From contig NC_016887.1 of assembly GCF_000284035.1 (NCBI RefSeq), forward strand, positions 5,084,001-5,148,000: a DNA stretch of 64,000 bases, in the 5' to 3' direction. The notes beneath the pieces are model-generated. The model made no database searches. It had not been told where the DNA came from and worked only from the letters and a program-made list of their open reading frames with translations. Shown here piece by piece: positions 25,811-35,254 of this stretch. This stretch comes from Nocardia cyriacigeorgica GUH-2 (GTDB taxonomy: Bacteria > Actinomycetota > Actinomycetes > Mycobacteriales > Mycobacteriaceae). Each line of letters opens with the position of its first letter. Within the stretch, counting starts at the first letter, position 1. The position numbers were made by a program, and so were the translations under genes.

Positions 25811-28648
25811 TCAGTGCAGGAGTTCGCGGGTGGCCGTGTGGCCGGGTGCGGCGAGGATGGTCGCGGTCGGGCCGGATTCGACGGGGTGGCCGTGGTCGAG
25901 GACCAGGGTGTGCGGACAGTGGGCGGCGACGACGGTCATGTCGTGGGTGATGAATAGGAGGGCGGTGCCGCGGTCGGTGCGGATGCGGTCGAGCAGGGTC
26001 ATGATGGCGTCGGCGGTTTCGTGGTCGAGGGCGGCGGTGATTTCGTCGCACAGTAGGACCGCGGGGTCGGCAGCCAGGGCGCGGGCCAGGGCGACGCGTT
26101 GGCGTTGGCCGCCGGAGAGTTCGTGCGGGTAGCGGTTGGCTAGGCCGGGGTCCAGGTCGACCGATTCCAGTAGTGCGGTGATCTGTTCGCGCAGTTCGTC
26201 TTTCGACGGGCGAGCGAACAGATTGTCTCGCACCCGCTTTATCGGTGCCGTCGAGAAACTCCCACGCCGGCGCGGTGCCGATGCGCGGCGATGGGAGTGC
26301 CGGCTCAGTGGACGGGCCAGCGTCTGCCCGACGGTGCGGCGCGGGTTGAGCGCGGATTTAGGGTTCTGCGTGACGAGCTGAATCCCGTTGCGCACGTGCC
26401 GATTCCCGCGTGATTCAGCGATCGGTAACGGCGTCCCATCCAGGTCGAGCGCCCCTGAAGCCTCCTGATGCAGCCCGGCCAGCACCCGCGCGAGCGTGGT
26501 CTTGCCCGCACCGGAGGCACCGACGACGGCCAGCGCGGACCCGCGACCGAGCGTGAAATCGATCCCGGTCAGTACCGGCTTCCCCTTGATCGAAGCGCAC
26601 ACGCTCTGCGCACGCAGGACGATCGGCTCGTCGCCGGAAACGGCGGCGGCGTCGCGGACCTGGCGCGCCGACACACTGCCCAGCTCGACGACCTGATCGG
26701 CGATCGAGTGCACGGTATCGGTGTCGTGACCGGTGAGCACCACCGTCACGCCGCTCGCCGCGATCCCGGCGATCACACCCGCGATCTCGGCCCGCAGCGC
26801 GGCATGCAGCCCGGCGAACGGTTCGTCCAGCGCCAGAACTTCGGTGCCACGCACCAGCGCACGCGCCAGCGCCACCCGCCGCTGCTGGCCGCCGGACAGC
26901 TCGTCGGGCCGGCGATCCAGATGCTCGGCGGACAGCCCGACCTGTTCCAGCGCCTTCGTCAGGGCCGCGGCGGAGCGATCGCGCGCGACTTCGGCCAGCA
27001 ACGTCCGCACCCGCATGAGCGGATTGAGCGCCGAACCCGGATCCTGCCCGACATAGGCGATCCGGTCGCGCCGGAAAACCCGCAACCGCGCCTCCCGCAG
27101 CGCCAACACCTGCTCACCGGCCACGGTCACGGCGCCCTCCACACGCGCGTCCGCCTCCGGCAACTGCCCGAGCAGCAACCGCAGCAACGTCGTCTTCCCG
27201 CACCCGGACGGCCCGGTCAACGCGATGACGGCCCCTCGCTCGGCATGAAACGACACCGGCCCCAGCAACTTCTGCCCAGTCGACCCGACCACAACCACGC
27301 CGCTCACCACCACGGCTTCACCAGACCGCCCCCGCATCTCACCGGCCGCCTCCGCCCCGGCGCTCGGATCACGACCCGACCCGGCCTCCCGCCCCTCCGC
27401 AACCGGATCACCGTCCGACCCGGCCACCTGCGCGCCCGCAATCGCGTCGCCACCCGACCCGGCCGCCATAGCGCCCGCGTCCGGGTCGTCACGCAGCTCG
27501 GCCGCCCCCGCAACTGCGCTGTCACGCAACCCAATCCTCCCCGGGCGTCCAGTCGCACCACCAGGCAACGCAGCGGTTCCTGTGCCGCCAACCGAATCGT
27601 CGCCCAGCGCCGCCAGCCCCGAGCCATCCCGCAGGCCAGCCGCACCCGCACGACCCACTGCACCATCGCTCAGCCCAGAGCCACCCGCGCCACTGCCCGA
27701 ATCAGCTCGCAGCCCAACGACTCCCGCCCCCAGGATCGCGTCATCGAACAACCCTTTGCTATCCGAGCTCGCTCTCACCACGCCTTGGCGCCCACTACCT
27801 CCGAGCGCACCGCTGAATGCCGCCGCCGTGCTCGGCGCATCACCCCGGCCGAACTCCGACACCGCGAGGTTCACGCTGACGGCGACGATCGCTATGGCCA
27901 GGCTCGGGGCCAGTACTGCCCAGGGGTTCAGCAACAGCCCGGAGGCGTTGTCGCGGACCATGACGGCCCAGTTGGTGGCGCCGAGGGTGGTGGGCAGTTG
28001 CAGGAAGGAGGCGGTGGCGACCAGGTAGACGCCGGCGACGAAGCGCAGGCCGAGTTGGGTGGCGAAGATCTCGCGCAGGTTCGGCATCATTTCGCGGAAG
28101 ACGAGGTGGGGCAGGGTTTCTCCGCTGGCTTGTACGACTTCGATGTAGCCGCTGGCGGCCACACCGGCTGCGGCGGCGGCGAAGACGCGGGCGCAGTAGG
28201 GGGCGCCGAACAGCAGGGCCAGCACGATCAGTCCGGGCACGCCGGCGTCCGGCCAGGAGGTCAGCACCAGCAGGATGCCGAGGACGGCGGGCAGCAGGAT
28301 GACGAAGTCGGTGCCGAGTTCGATCACCGCGCCCACCCGCGGCCGCAGCGCCGCCACCGCGCCGAGCACGCTCGCCACCACGGTCACGACCACCGCGATC
28401 ACCGCGGCGGTCAACAGCAGACCCCAGCCGCCGTACAGCAGCCGGCTCAGCACATCCCGTCCCAGCCGGTCGGTGCCGAGCCACGCGTTACCACTCGGCG
28501 CGGCAAACGGAATGCCGACCGGCTGCTCGGCCGCACGCGCGGCCAGACTCGGGCCCAGCACCGCCAGCACGACCACCACCAACGCCGGCGCCACCGCCGC
28601 GATCCGGCTCAGATTCCGCACCGCATCACCGCCAGAACTCGCAAACAC
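25811..28648 (-). CDS. Peptide/nickel-type ABC transporter: DppC-like permease fused to two ATPase domains
   Basis: A 945-residue fusion of three usually separate subunits of an Opp/Dpp/Nik-type importer. Residues 1-270 are a DppC-like permease (LGTDRLGRDVLSRLLYG near the start, five to six membrane segments). About 270-445 is a Gly/Ala/Asp-rich low-complexity linker with GLRD-type motifs. About 450-660 is ATPase 1 (Walker A GPSGCGKT at 479, LSGGQ at 584, ALDEP). About 675-945 is ATPase 2 (GASGAGKT at 710, LSGGQ at 844, CDEITAALDHE). Both ATPases look complete. The start could also be the GTG at 28621. It is last in the receptor-permease-fusion operon. Confidence 0.9.
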   Translation of the reverse strand: MFASSGGDAVRNLSRIAAVAPALVVVVLAVLGPSLAARAAEQPVGIPFAAPSGNAWLGTDRLGRDVLSRLLYGGWGLLLTAAVIAVVVTVVASVLGAVAALRPRVGAVIELGTDFVILLPAVLGILLVLTSWPDAGVPGLIVLALLFGAPYCARVFAAAAAGVAASGYIEVVQASGETLPHLVFREMMPNLREIFATQLGLRFVAGVYLVATASFLQLPTTLGATNWAVMVRDNASGLLLNPWAVLAPSLAIAIVAVSVNLAVSEFGRGDAPSTAAAFSGALGGSGRQGVVRASSDSKGLFDDAILGAGVVGLRADSGSGAGGSGLSDGAVGRAGAAGLRDGSGLAALGDDSVGGTGTAALPGGATGRPGRIGLRDSAVAGAAELRDDPDAGAMAAGSGGDAIAGAQVAGSDGDPVAEGREAGSGRDPSAGAEAAGEMRGRSGEAVVVSGVVVVGSTGQKLLGPVSFHAERGAVIALTGPSGCGKTTLLRLLLGQLPEADARVEGAVTVAGEQVLALREARLRVFRRDRIAYVGQDPGSALNPLMRVRTLLAEVARDRSAAALTKALEQVGLSAEHLDRRPDELSGGQQRRVALARALVRGTEVLALDEPFAGLHAALRAEIAGVIAGIAASGVTVVLTGHDTDTVHSIADQVVELGSVSARQVRDAAAVSGDEPIVLRAQSVCASIKGKPVLTGIDFTLGRGSALAVVGASGAGKTTLARVLAGLHQEASGALDLDGTPLPIAESRGNRHVRNGIQLVTQNPKSALNPRRTVGQTLARPLSRHSHRRASAPRRRGSFSTAPIKRVRDNLFARPSKDELREQITALLESVDLDPGLANRYPHELSGGQRQRVALARALAADPAVLLCDEITAALDHETADAIMTLLDRIRTDRGTALLFITHDMTVVAAHCPHTLVLDHGHPVESGPTATILAAPGHTATRELLH

Positions 28649-28960
28649 CGAGCCGACCGCGCCGTTCGACCTCGCCGACCGCTACCGCTCCGGAGCGGGC
28701 CCGGTCCTGCTCACCGGTCGCTCTCCGAACCCCGCACACACAGCCAGGCCGCCGCACCGCTGAAAGGAACGATGCCCCTGCGCCCGCACGACGAGCCACT
28801 CGGCGCGCCAGACCCGATGCACTTCCCAGCCGGCGAATCGAGCCGGCCGCACTTCCCGCCACGCCGAGCGGACCGATGCGTTCCGCGTGGCCACAGGCAC
28901 TACTCCCTGATTCGCGGCCGAGGTCGCGCGCGAGCCCCTCCCCGAGCCAGGCGGCCGCCC
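28649..28960. other. 312-bp gap inside the ABC transporter operon with no recognisable gene
   Basis: The stretch separates the first permease gene from the fusion gene on the minus strand. Frames through it give only Arg/Pro/Ala-rich sequence without conserved character, and no repeat, hairpin or clear promoter was seen. Confidence 0.5.
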
Positions 28961-29890
28961 TCACATCCGCCCCCGCAACGACCACGCCCGCACCGCGTCG
29001 GCGGCCGCCAGCATCACCATGATCACGACACCCGTCAACGCCACCACCGCCGCCATCAGCGCGGTATCCCGGTCGGCCACCGACGCCGCGAGCAGCGCAC
29101 CCAGCCCGGGATAGTTGAAGATCGTCTCCACCACCAGCGCACCGCCGAGCAGCATGCCGACGGTGGTGGCGAAGCTCGCGACGATGGTGGGCAGCGCGAA
29201 GGGCAACACATGGCGGGCGAGCACGGCGCGCTCCGGAAGTCCGTCCAGCACCGCCGTTTCCACGTGCGGCAGGCGCGAGGCGTCGGCCAGTGCCGCCCGC
29301 ACCACCCGGGCATTCCAACCGATCTGCGGGATCGCCAGCGCGAGCACCGGCAGCACCAGCATGTCCACCGAGGCCGGGAACCCGGAACGGCCGGTGATGG
29401 TCACGGCCGGCAACCAGCCGAGGGCCAGCGAGAACACCAGGATCAGCAGCGTCGCCACCACGAATTCCGGCACGGCGACGGCGGTGGTCGTGCTCGGTTG
29501 CAAGACGCGACCGAGCACGCCACGCGGGCGGATCGACCACCACGCACCGAGGGCCAGCGAGGCGGCGATCGTCACGGCGAAGGCGATGCCGCCGAGCAGC
29601 AATGTCTGCGGGAAGGTGTCGGCGAGCAGTTCGCTCACCGATCTGCCGCGCGCGGTCTGCCCGAAATCACCAGTGAGCACTCCGGCGAGCCAGTCGCTGA
29701 AGCGCACCGGCAGCGGACGGTCCAGCCCGAGTTCGCGTTCCTTCGCCGCAACCGCCGCCTCGGTGGCCTCGCGGCCGAGGACCGCGCGGGCGGCGCTGCC
29801 CGGCAGCAGATCGACCGCCGCGAACACCGCCGCCAGCAAGACGATCAGCAGGGCGACGCGGCGGATCAGCAGGCGAGCGAACCGGCTCAC
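28961..29890 (-). CDS. Peptide/nickel-type ABC transporter permease (DppB/NikB-like)
   Basis: A 309-residue inner-membrane permease with about six hydrophobic segments. The DppB-type N-terminus (FARLLIRRVALLIVLLAAVF), the DRPLPVRFSDWLAGVLTGDFG segment and the conserved cytoplasmic loop near ARHVLPFALPTIV, where the ATPase docks, are clear. The GTG start at 29890 overlaps the receptor stop codon by 4 bp, so receptor and permease are translationally coupled. It forms the channel with the permease part of the downstream fusion protein. Confidence 0.9.
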   Translation of the reverse strand: MSRFARLLIRRVALLIVLLAAVFAAVDLLPGSAARAVLGREATEAAVAAKERELGLDRPLPVRFSDWLAGVLTGDFGQTARGRSVSELLADTFPQTLLLGGIAFAVTIAASLALGAWWSIRPRGVLGRVLQPSTTTAVAVPEFVVATLLILVFSLALGWLPAVTITGRSGFPASVDMLVLPVLALAIPQIGWNARVVRAALADASRLPHVETAVLDGLPERAVLARHVLPFALPTIVASFATTVGMLLGGALVVETIFNYPGLGALLAASVADRDTALMAAVVALTGVVIMVMLAAADAVRAWSLRGRM

Positions 29891-31401
29891 GACAACCAGG
29901 CGCGTTCCAGTTGCACCCGCGCGAACCCGCCGAGCGTCGGCAGATCGTGGGCCCTGGTGGTGGCGATGTCGATCCCGTCGGCCATGCCCCACACCAGATA
30001 ACCGCCGCGCTCGTGCTGGATGCGCTGGAGTTCACGCGCGGCCGCGGCCTGGTCGGCCTCGTTCTGCGCGGCCAGCGCTTTCGCCGTGGCGGCGTCGAAA
30101 GCCTGGTCGTGGAAAGCGGTTTCGTTGCGATTGGAACCGCTCGACATCAAGCTGTTGGCGAAGAACAGCGTGGAATCGTTGGTGCCCCAGGAGATCGTGT
30201 AGAACGGCGCCAGCAGCCAGGTCTGGTCGTAGAAGGTGTTCGGCTCCTGCGTCACCACCTCCACTTTCAGCCCGATATCGGCCAGCTGGGTGGCGATGAC
30301 CTGCGCCGACTCCACCTCGCCCGGCGCCTCGGCCTTGGTGGCCAGCGGATAGGTGCGTCCGGTGTCGAATCCCGCCTCGGCCAGCAGGCTCTTCGCACGG
30401 TCGATATCGCGGGTGCGCTGGGCGATGGTCGTGTCGTACAACGGGTCCGCCGTGCCGAGAATGTCATTGGCGACGGCGCCGTAGCCGGAATGCACCTGAT
30501 CGACCAGCGCGCCCCGATCGACGCCGAGCCGCACGGCGGTACGCACCCGGGGATCGGCGAACGGCCCGTCGGACGTGCGCATGGCCACCCCGACCACGGT
30601 GTCGTTCGGGCGGCGCACCACCTGAAGGTCGCCGCGTCCGGCAGCACTGCGCCCGGCGATGGCACCGACATTGGACGCCAGGTCGATCTGGTTGCCGAGT
30701 ACCGCGTTGCCGAGCGCGGTGACGCTGTCGAACATGGTGACCTCGATGGCGTCGAGCAACGCGGGCGTGCCGTGCCAGCGGTCGTTGCGCACCAGACGTG
30801 CGGTGCCGCCCTCGTAGGATTCGAAGCGGAATGGTCCGGTGCCGTTCGGGTGGGTGAAGTCGGTGGTGTCCTTTTTGACGGTGAACGTCATCAGGCGCAC
30901 GAGCAGCGGGATCTGCGAATTGGGCGCCGGCGTGGCCAGCACGATGTGGCCGGGGCCGTCGGCGGTGATGTCTTCCACGGCCGCAGGCATTTTCGACGGG
31001 CCGCCCTGCTCCCGCAGCCGGCGCAGCGACCACACCACGTCCTCGGCGGTCACCGGCGATCCATCGTGGAAGGTGGCGCCCTCGGCGAGGGTGAATCGCC
31101 AGCGTTTGCCTTCGGCGTCGGGTTCCCAGGCAGTGGCCAGTCGCGCGGCCACGGTGGGGTTCGCGGCGGGGACGGTCAGCGGGTCGTAGACCAGTGAGGC
31201 GATGAGGAAATCGCTGTCATTGCTCAGGTTGGCGTGCGGATCACGTTCCAGGCGCGCGGGCGTGCCGAGCGCGCCGACGCGCAATGTGCCACCCGGACGC
31301 GGCGGGCCGGCCGATTCGGTGCCGGTCGAACACGCCGCGGCCAGCAGCACGGCCCCCACGCCCACACCCGACCGCAGCAGCTGCCGCCGATTCAAACCCA
31401 T
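29887..31401 (-). CDS. Substrate-binding lipoprotein of a peptide/nickel-type ABC transporter
   Basis: A 504-residue family 5 solute-binding protein (OppA/DppA/NikA type), the extracellular receptor that chooses the substrate. It has a twin-arginine-like start (NRRQLLRSG, R5-R6) and a lipobox LAAAC (C24), so it is probably a lipid-anchored Tat substrate. Family motifs include FTLAEGATFHDGSPVTAEDVVWSL and RVRTAVRLGVDRGALVDQV. The ATG at 31401 follows GGGAAGG. The iron box at 31455-31473 lies 54 bp upstream. Family members bind peptides, nickel chelates, opines or metallophores; the substrate cannot be read from sequence. Confidence 0.9.
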   Translation of the reverse strand: MGLNRRQLLRSGVGVGAVLLAAACSTGTESAGPPRPGGTLRVGALGTPARLERDPHANLSNDSDFLIASLVYDPLTVPAANPTVAARLATAWEPDAEGKRWRFTLAEGATFHDGSPVTAEDVVWSLRRLREQGGPSKMPAAVEDITADGPGHIVLATPAPNSQIPLLVRLMTFTVKKDTTDFTHPNGTGPFRFESYEGGTARLVRNDRWHGTPALLDAIEVTMFDSVTALGNAVLGNQIDLASNVGAIAGRSAAGRGDLQVVRRPNDTVVGVAMRTSDGPFADPRVRTAVRLGVDRGALVDQVHSGYGAVANDILGTADPLYDTTIAQRTRDIDRAKSLLAEAGFDTGRTYPLATKAEAPGEVESAQVIATQLADIGLKVEVVTQEPNTFYDQTWLLAPFYTISWGTNDSTLFFANSLMSSGSNRNETAFHDQAFDAATAKALAAQNEADQAAAARELQRIQHERGGYLVWGMADGIDIATTRAHDLPTLGGFARVQLERAWLS

Positions 31402-31454
31402 TGCGCCGCCTTCCCTACCGAACACACCCACCCGTCGACCCCTGGAGAAATCAC

Positions 31455-31473
31455 CCAGGGAAGGCTAGCCTAA
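31455..31473. promoter_or_regulatory. DtxR/IdeR-type iron box before the ABC receptor gene
   Basis: CCAGGGAAGGCTAGCCTAA matches the IdeR consensus TTAGGTTAGGCTAACCTAA at 14 of 19 positions and contains the palindromic core AGGCTAGCCT. It lies 54 bp upstream of the receptor start codon, where a bound repressor would cover the promoter. Binding is inferred from sequence. Confidence 0.75.
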
Positions 31474-31575
31474 TCGTGTTCTACGTCTCTCGGCGGTCGA
31501 TGCGCGAATTGGGTGATACCGCCCACTAGCTGCGCCTCGGCTCGGTTATGCTACATCGCTATCCAATCGCCAAAG

Positions 31576-31594
31576 TTAGGTAAGCCTTGCTCTA
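31576..31594. promoter_or_regulatory. DtxR/IdeR-type iron box before the oxygenase gene
   Basis: TTAGGTAAGCCTTGCTCTA matches the iron-box consensus well in its left half (TTAGGTAAGCCT) and poorly in the right. It is 80 bp before the oxygenase start and about 24 bp downstream of a possible -10 element (TATGCT near 31546), so it would overlap the early transcribed region. Confidence 0.65.
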
Positions 31595-31673
31595 GCTCGA
31601 GGGAAGCACTAGCTTCGCAGTTCGAATCGTCACCACTCGCTTTTCGACCCGATGCGAAGAAGGGAATACCCTG

Positions 31674-32837
31674 GTGAAAAGCGTTCTCTCCGAACGTAAG
31701 ACGCTTCACCCCCAGATGATCGAACGACGCGAGTTCCCCCCGGCCGCCGGACGCGCGGTGCGCGAGCTCGCGCGTGTGATCGGCGCCACACTCGACTATC
31801 CGGGCGGCAGCGCGCAGGCAGCGCGCACTCTCACCGACCCGGCGCTCGTCGACCAGGTGCAGGCCCGCGTCCACGAGTTACCCGCCGTCGTGCGCCACAC
31901 CATGCGCGCACCGGCCACCGCTGCGGGCGCCGTCATCGTCAGCCGGTTGCCACTCGACGACGCCGAATGCGGCCCCACCCCACCCAGCTGGCGCGAAGCC
32001 GCACTGTGGAGCGGGGATTCGAGCGTGCGCTCGTGTTCGCTGGAACTCGATATCGTGATGCTGCTGCTGGCCCGCTGCGCCGGCGAGCCGTTCGGCTGGC
32101 AGGGCCAGCAGGACGGACGGCTGGTCAACAACATCGTCCCGGCGGCCGGTCACGAGCACGAACAGTCCGGGGCGAGCAGCAAAACCCTGCTCAGCCCGCA
32201 TACCGAAGACGCCTTCCATCCCGGCCGGGCGCACCTGCTGATGCTGTCGTGCCTGCGCAATCCCGACCGTGTCGGCACCACCGTGTCCTCGGTGCGACAG
32301 GTCGAACTCAGCGCGCGGCAGCGGCGACTGCTCAGCACACCGGTGCTGCCGATCCTGCCCGACGTCTCCTACGGCTCCGGCTACGATCGCGCGACCGCAA
32401 CCCCGGTGCCCACGCTGTGGAGCGCGAGCGAAAACGACTGGGAAACAGACGATCTGACGATGCGCTACGATCCCGCCTACACCCCGCTCGACGACGCCGA
32501 TCCGGACTACCGCGCCGCCTACGCCCACTTCACCGACGAGCTCGAACGCGTCTGTGTGACCGCCGCGCTCGAACCCGGCGAACTGCTGCTGGTGGACAAC
32601 GACGTCGCCGTGCACGGGCGGGTGCCGTTCACCGCCCGCTACGACGGCACCGACCGCTGGCTCAAACGAGTGAACATCCGGTTACCCGAACGTCGCCGCC
32701 GCGCCGCCGAGGCCGGAGAGAATGGGTACGGACAGCTATTGGTCCGCCCATTCCGGGCGGCCGGACCGGAAACGGTTCCGGCGGAAGTAGAGCGGGACGG
32801 CACAGCAGATGATCGAGGATCCTTTGAGCACGCGTGA
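31674..32837 (+). CDS. Fe(II)/2-oxoglutarate-dependent amino-acid hydroxylase (VioC/clavaminate synthase type)
   Basis: A 387-residue oxygenase of the TauD/clavaminate-synthase-like group that hydroxylates free amino acids, such as VioC on arginine and AsnO on asparagine. The iron ligands are H176 and E178 in LLSPHTEDAFHPGRA and H314 in DNDVAVHGRVPFT; R328 in DGTDRWLKR is the likely 2-oxoglutarate-binding arginine. The GTG at 31674 follows GAAGGGA. It is first in a five-gene operon with Dap-forming enzymes. It has two rare TTA codons. The substrate is not predictable; hydroxylation could create an alpha-hydroxy-type metal ligand. Confidence 0.88.
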   Translation: MKSVLSERKTLHPQMIERREFPPAAGRAVRELARVIGATLDYPGGSAQAARTLTDPALVDQVQARVHELPAVVRHTMRAPATAAGAVIVSRLPLDDAECGPTPPSWREAALWSGDSSVRSCSLELDIVMLLLARCAGEPFGWQGQQDGRLVNNIVPAAGHEHEQSGASSKTLLSPHTEDAFHPGRAHLLMLSCLRNPDRVGTTVSSVRQVELSARQRRLLSTPVLPILPDVSYGSGYDRATATPVPTLWSASENDWETDDLTMRYDPAYTPLDDADPDYRAAYAHFTDELERVCVTAALEPGELLLVDNDVAVHGRVPFTARYDGTDRWLKRVNIRLPERRRRAAEAGENGYGQLLVRPFRAAGPETVPAEVERDGTADDRGSFEHA

Positions 32838-33819
32838 TCGAGTCACCCCGCTGCGGGTGCTGAGCCGAAGCGATCTCGCCGACGTGCCGATTTCACCGTC
32901 GGCCGTGGTGCGTGCGGTGGAAGACGCCTATCTCGCCTTCGCGGCGGGAGATTCGGATAATCCGCGTAAGTTGAGCGTCGCCAATCCGGATGGCTGGTCG
33001 GTGGCCTACGCCATGCTCGGGCGCGACGGGCGTCGCCGGGTGGTCGCGATGAAGACCTCCTACAAGTTCGATCCCGGGCACGACCGCAGCACCAAGCGCT
33101 ACTACACCACCATCACCCTCTACGACGACACCACCGGTGCGCCGATCGCGATGATGGACTGCGCGCGCGTCGGTGCGCTGCGAACCCCGGCGGTCTCGGC
33201 CCTGCTGGTGCGCGAAACCGCCCGCCGCGACGCCGATACCGTGCTGCTCATCGGCACCGGGACCCAGGGTCGCAACGCGCTGCCGCACCTGCTGGCCGCG
33301 AATCCGGGGCTGCGCAAGCTCATGCTGTACGGCACGCATCCCGAGGGCATCGAGGCGGTGCACCGGCAGCTGGCCGAGCATCATCCGCACGCCATGCTGG
33401 AGACCGTCGCCGATCCGCGCGAGGCCGCCGCCGTCGCCGATGTGGTGCTGGCGACGGCGGGCCCCGGCACCGAGGTCGCGCTCGAATCCGGTGATCTGAA
33501 GGCGGGTTCGGTGGCGGTGCTCGTCGGCTACGGGCTGGCGCCGTCCACGCTCAACGACGCCGACCGCGTCGTCGCCACCAGCGCCGCGCAAATGGCGGTG
33601 ACCGGCACCGATATGGCTGGCCCGGACGGCGTGCTGCGCCCGGTCGACGCCGAACTGCCGCAGATCCTGAGCCGTCGCGCGGTGGCCAGGCGCTCGGAGG
33701 AAGAACGGATCTTCGTCTACAACAGCGGACTGGTGCTCACCGATATCGCCGTCGCACACGCGCTCGCCGAGCGGGCCATCGCGGAAGGCAGGGGTACCGA
33801 GGTGCCGCTGTGGGATTGA
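32809..33819 (+). CDS. SbnB-like dehydrogenase for 2,3-diaminopropionate synthesis (OCD/mu-crystallin family)
   Basis: A 336-residue NAD-dependent enzyme of the ornithine cyclodeaminase/mu-crystallin family. In staphyloferrin B synthesis SbnB oxidises the SbnA product N-(1-amino-1-carboxy-2-ethyl)-glutamate (ACEGA) to L-Dap and 2-oxoglutarate; VioK does the analogous step in viomycin. The nucleotide-binding GTGTQG lies at 149-154, and MMDCARVGALRTPAVSALL and the YNSGLVLTDIAVAHALAERA tail match the family. The start overlaps the oxygenase gene by 29 bp; a TTG at 32824 after GAGG is an alternative. It works with the SbnA-like gene two positions downstream. Confidence 0.88.
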   Translation: MIEDPLSTRDRVTPLRVLSRSDLADVPISPSAVVRAVEDAYLAFAAGDSDNPRKLSVANPDGWSVAYAMLGRDGRRRVVAMKTSYKFDPGHDRSTKRYYTTITLYDDTTGAPIAMMDCARVGALRTPAVSALLVRETARRDADTVLLIGTGTQGRNALPHLLAANPGLRKLMLYGTHPEGIEAVHRQLAEHHPHAMLETVADPREAAAVADVVLATAGPGTEVALESGDLKAGSVAVLVGYGLAPSTLNDADRVVATSAAQMAVTGTDMAGPDGVLRPVDAELPQILSRRAVARRSEEERIFVYNSGLVLTDIAVAHALAERAIAEGRGTEVPLWD

Positions 33820-35189
33820 CGGAGACCGATGGGGCGGCCGCGCCCGGCGCCACGTGCACCAGCGCTGCCGCAGGCGGGATCATGGCGACGCCGCTGCCCG
33901 CTCATCGGGACGAGTGGGAGCAGCGGGTTCTCGACGATCCGAATCTGCTGGGCGACATCGCCTTTGCCGTTGGCGGTCCGTTCCACCTCATGTACCCGGC
34001 GCGGGTCACCGAGAACGTGCGCGGTTTCCAGCAGGCATTCGCTGACGCCGGCGTCGATGGTTTCGTCTACTTCGGCAAGAAGGCGAACAAGGCCGCGTGT
34101 GTGGTGCGGGCGTGCGCGGAGCAGGGCGCGGGCGTCGACGTAGCGAGCACCGTGGAGTTGACGGCGGCGCTGGCACAGGGCGTGCGCGGGCCGGAGCTGA
34201 TGGTCACCGGTCCGGAGAAGTCCGATGACCTGCTGTGGCTGGCGGCCCGGCACGGTGCGCTGATCGCCGTGGACAGCGTCGGCGAGCTCGACCGGATCGC
34301 CGCGCTCGGGCTAGAGGCCCGGGTCCTGCTACGGGTGCTGCCACCAGCCTCCGCCAGCCGCTTCGGGATGACCGAGGCCGAAATCGAGCACGCGCTCACC
34401 GCTTCGACGCAGCGGGGATCAGTCCGGCTGGAGGGCTTCAGCTTCCACCTGTCCGGCTACGATCCGGTGCCGCGCGCCGAACTCGCGGCCGATCTCGTCC
34501 GCCGCTGCCTGCAAGCCCGCACGCTCGGCCATCCGGCGAGCACAATCTCCATCGGCGGCGGGTTCGGCGTGGATTATGTGCCCTCCGATAGATGGGCGGA
34601 GTTCTCCGGCGAGGTGAGCCGGCGCTGGTTCCACACCGGCAAGAAATTCGACAGCTACTACCCGTACCACTGTCCGGAGCCGGGCCCCGCCATGCTCACC
34701 GCGATCCTGAACCGCGACGGTTTGGCGGGCCGGTTGCGCGACAACGGCATCCGGCTGGCCATCGAACCCGGCCGCGCCCTGCTCGACCGGGCCGGCAGCA
34801 CCGTCTTCCGGGTGCAGGGCAGCAAGACCCGGCTCGCACACGGACACCCCTACCGCATCCTGACCGTGGACGGCAGCAGCCTGAGCTTGTCCGAGCAGTG
34901 GTTCGACAGCGAGTACCTGCCCGATCCGGTGCTCTGGCCCGCGCGCGCAGGCACGGTCACGCCCACCGTGGTCGGGGCCGCGACCTGCCTGGAATCGGAC
35001 ATGCTGAGCTGGCGCCGGATCCCGCTGCCACGCCCGGCCGAACCCGGCGACCTGCTGATCTACCCGAACACCGCCGGTTACCAGATGGACTCCAACGAGT
35101 CCGCCTTCCACGAATTACCGCTCCCGCCGAAGGTGGCGCTGCACGACGCGCCCGGCGGGAGATACCGCTGGACGCTCGACCCGCACTGA
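33810..35189 (+). CDS. PLP-dependent decarboxylase of the SbnH/Y4yA type
   Basis: A 459-residue fold-type III (alanine-racemase-like) PLP enzyme related to diaminopimelate and ornithine decarboxylases. SbnH decarboxylates the citryl-Dap intermediate of staphyloferrin B. The PLP lysine is K91 in YFGKKANKA, the phosphate-binding loop is ISIGGGFGVDY, EPGRALLD follows, and the active-site cysteine is in TCLESDMLS. The GTG overlaps the SbnB-like stop; an ATG at 33882 could also start a shorter form. Within this operon it may decarboxylate Dap itself or a Dap conjugate, giving an ethylenediamine unit. One TTA codon is present near the end. Confidence 0.85.
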   Translation: MGLTETDGAAAPGATCTSAAAGGIMATPLPAHRDEWEQRVLDDPNLLGDIAFAVGGPFHLMYPARVTENVRGFQQAFADAGVDGFVYFGKKANKAACVVRACAEQGAGVDVASTVELTAALAQGVRGPELMVTGPEKSDDLLWLAARHGALIAVDSVGELDRIAALGLEARVLLRVLPPASASRFGMTEAEIEHALTASTQRGSVRLEGFSFHLSGYDPVPRAELAADLVRRCLQARTLGHPASTISIGGGFGVDYVPSDRWAEFSGEVSRRWFHTGKKFDSYYPYHCPEPGPAMLTAILNRDGLAGRLRDNGIRLAIEPGRALLDRAGSTVFRVQGSKTRLAHGHPYRILTVDGSSLSLSEQWFDSEYLPDPVLWPARAGTVTPTVVGAATCLESDMLSWRRIPLPRPAEPGDLLIYPNTAGYQMDSNESAFHELPLPPKVALHDAPGGRYRWTLDPH

Positions 35190-35254
35190 TTCGCCACGCC
35201 CAGACACATCGACCCCGGCGCGACGCCGGACTGTACCGACCGAGGAGACCTTCC

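Noticed and set aside
28649..28960. A missing transporter subunit gene in the operon gap
   Set aside because: All importer parts are already accounted for, and the frames here lack conserved or hydrophobic character.
26468..30001. A very long open frame on the plus strand opposite the ABC transporter genes
   Set aside because: It is Arg/Pro/His-rich mirror sequence of well-supported transporter genes, a known effect of high GC.
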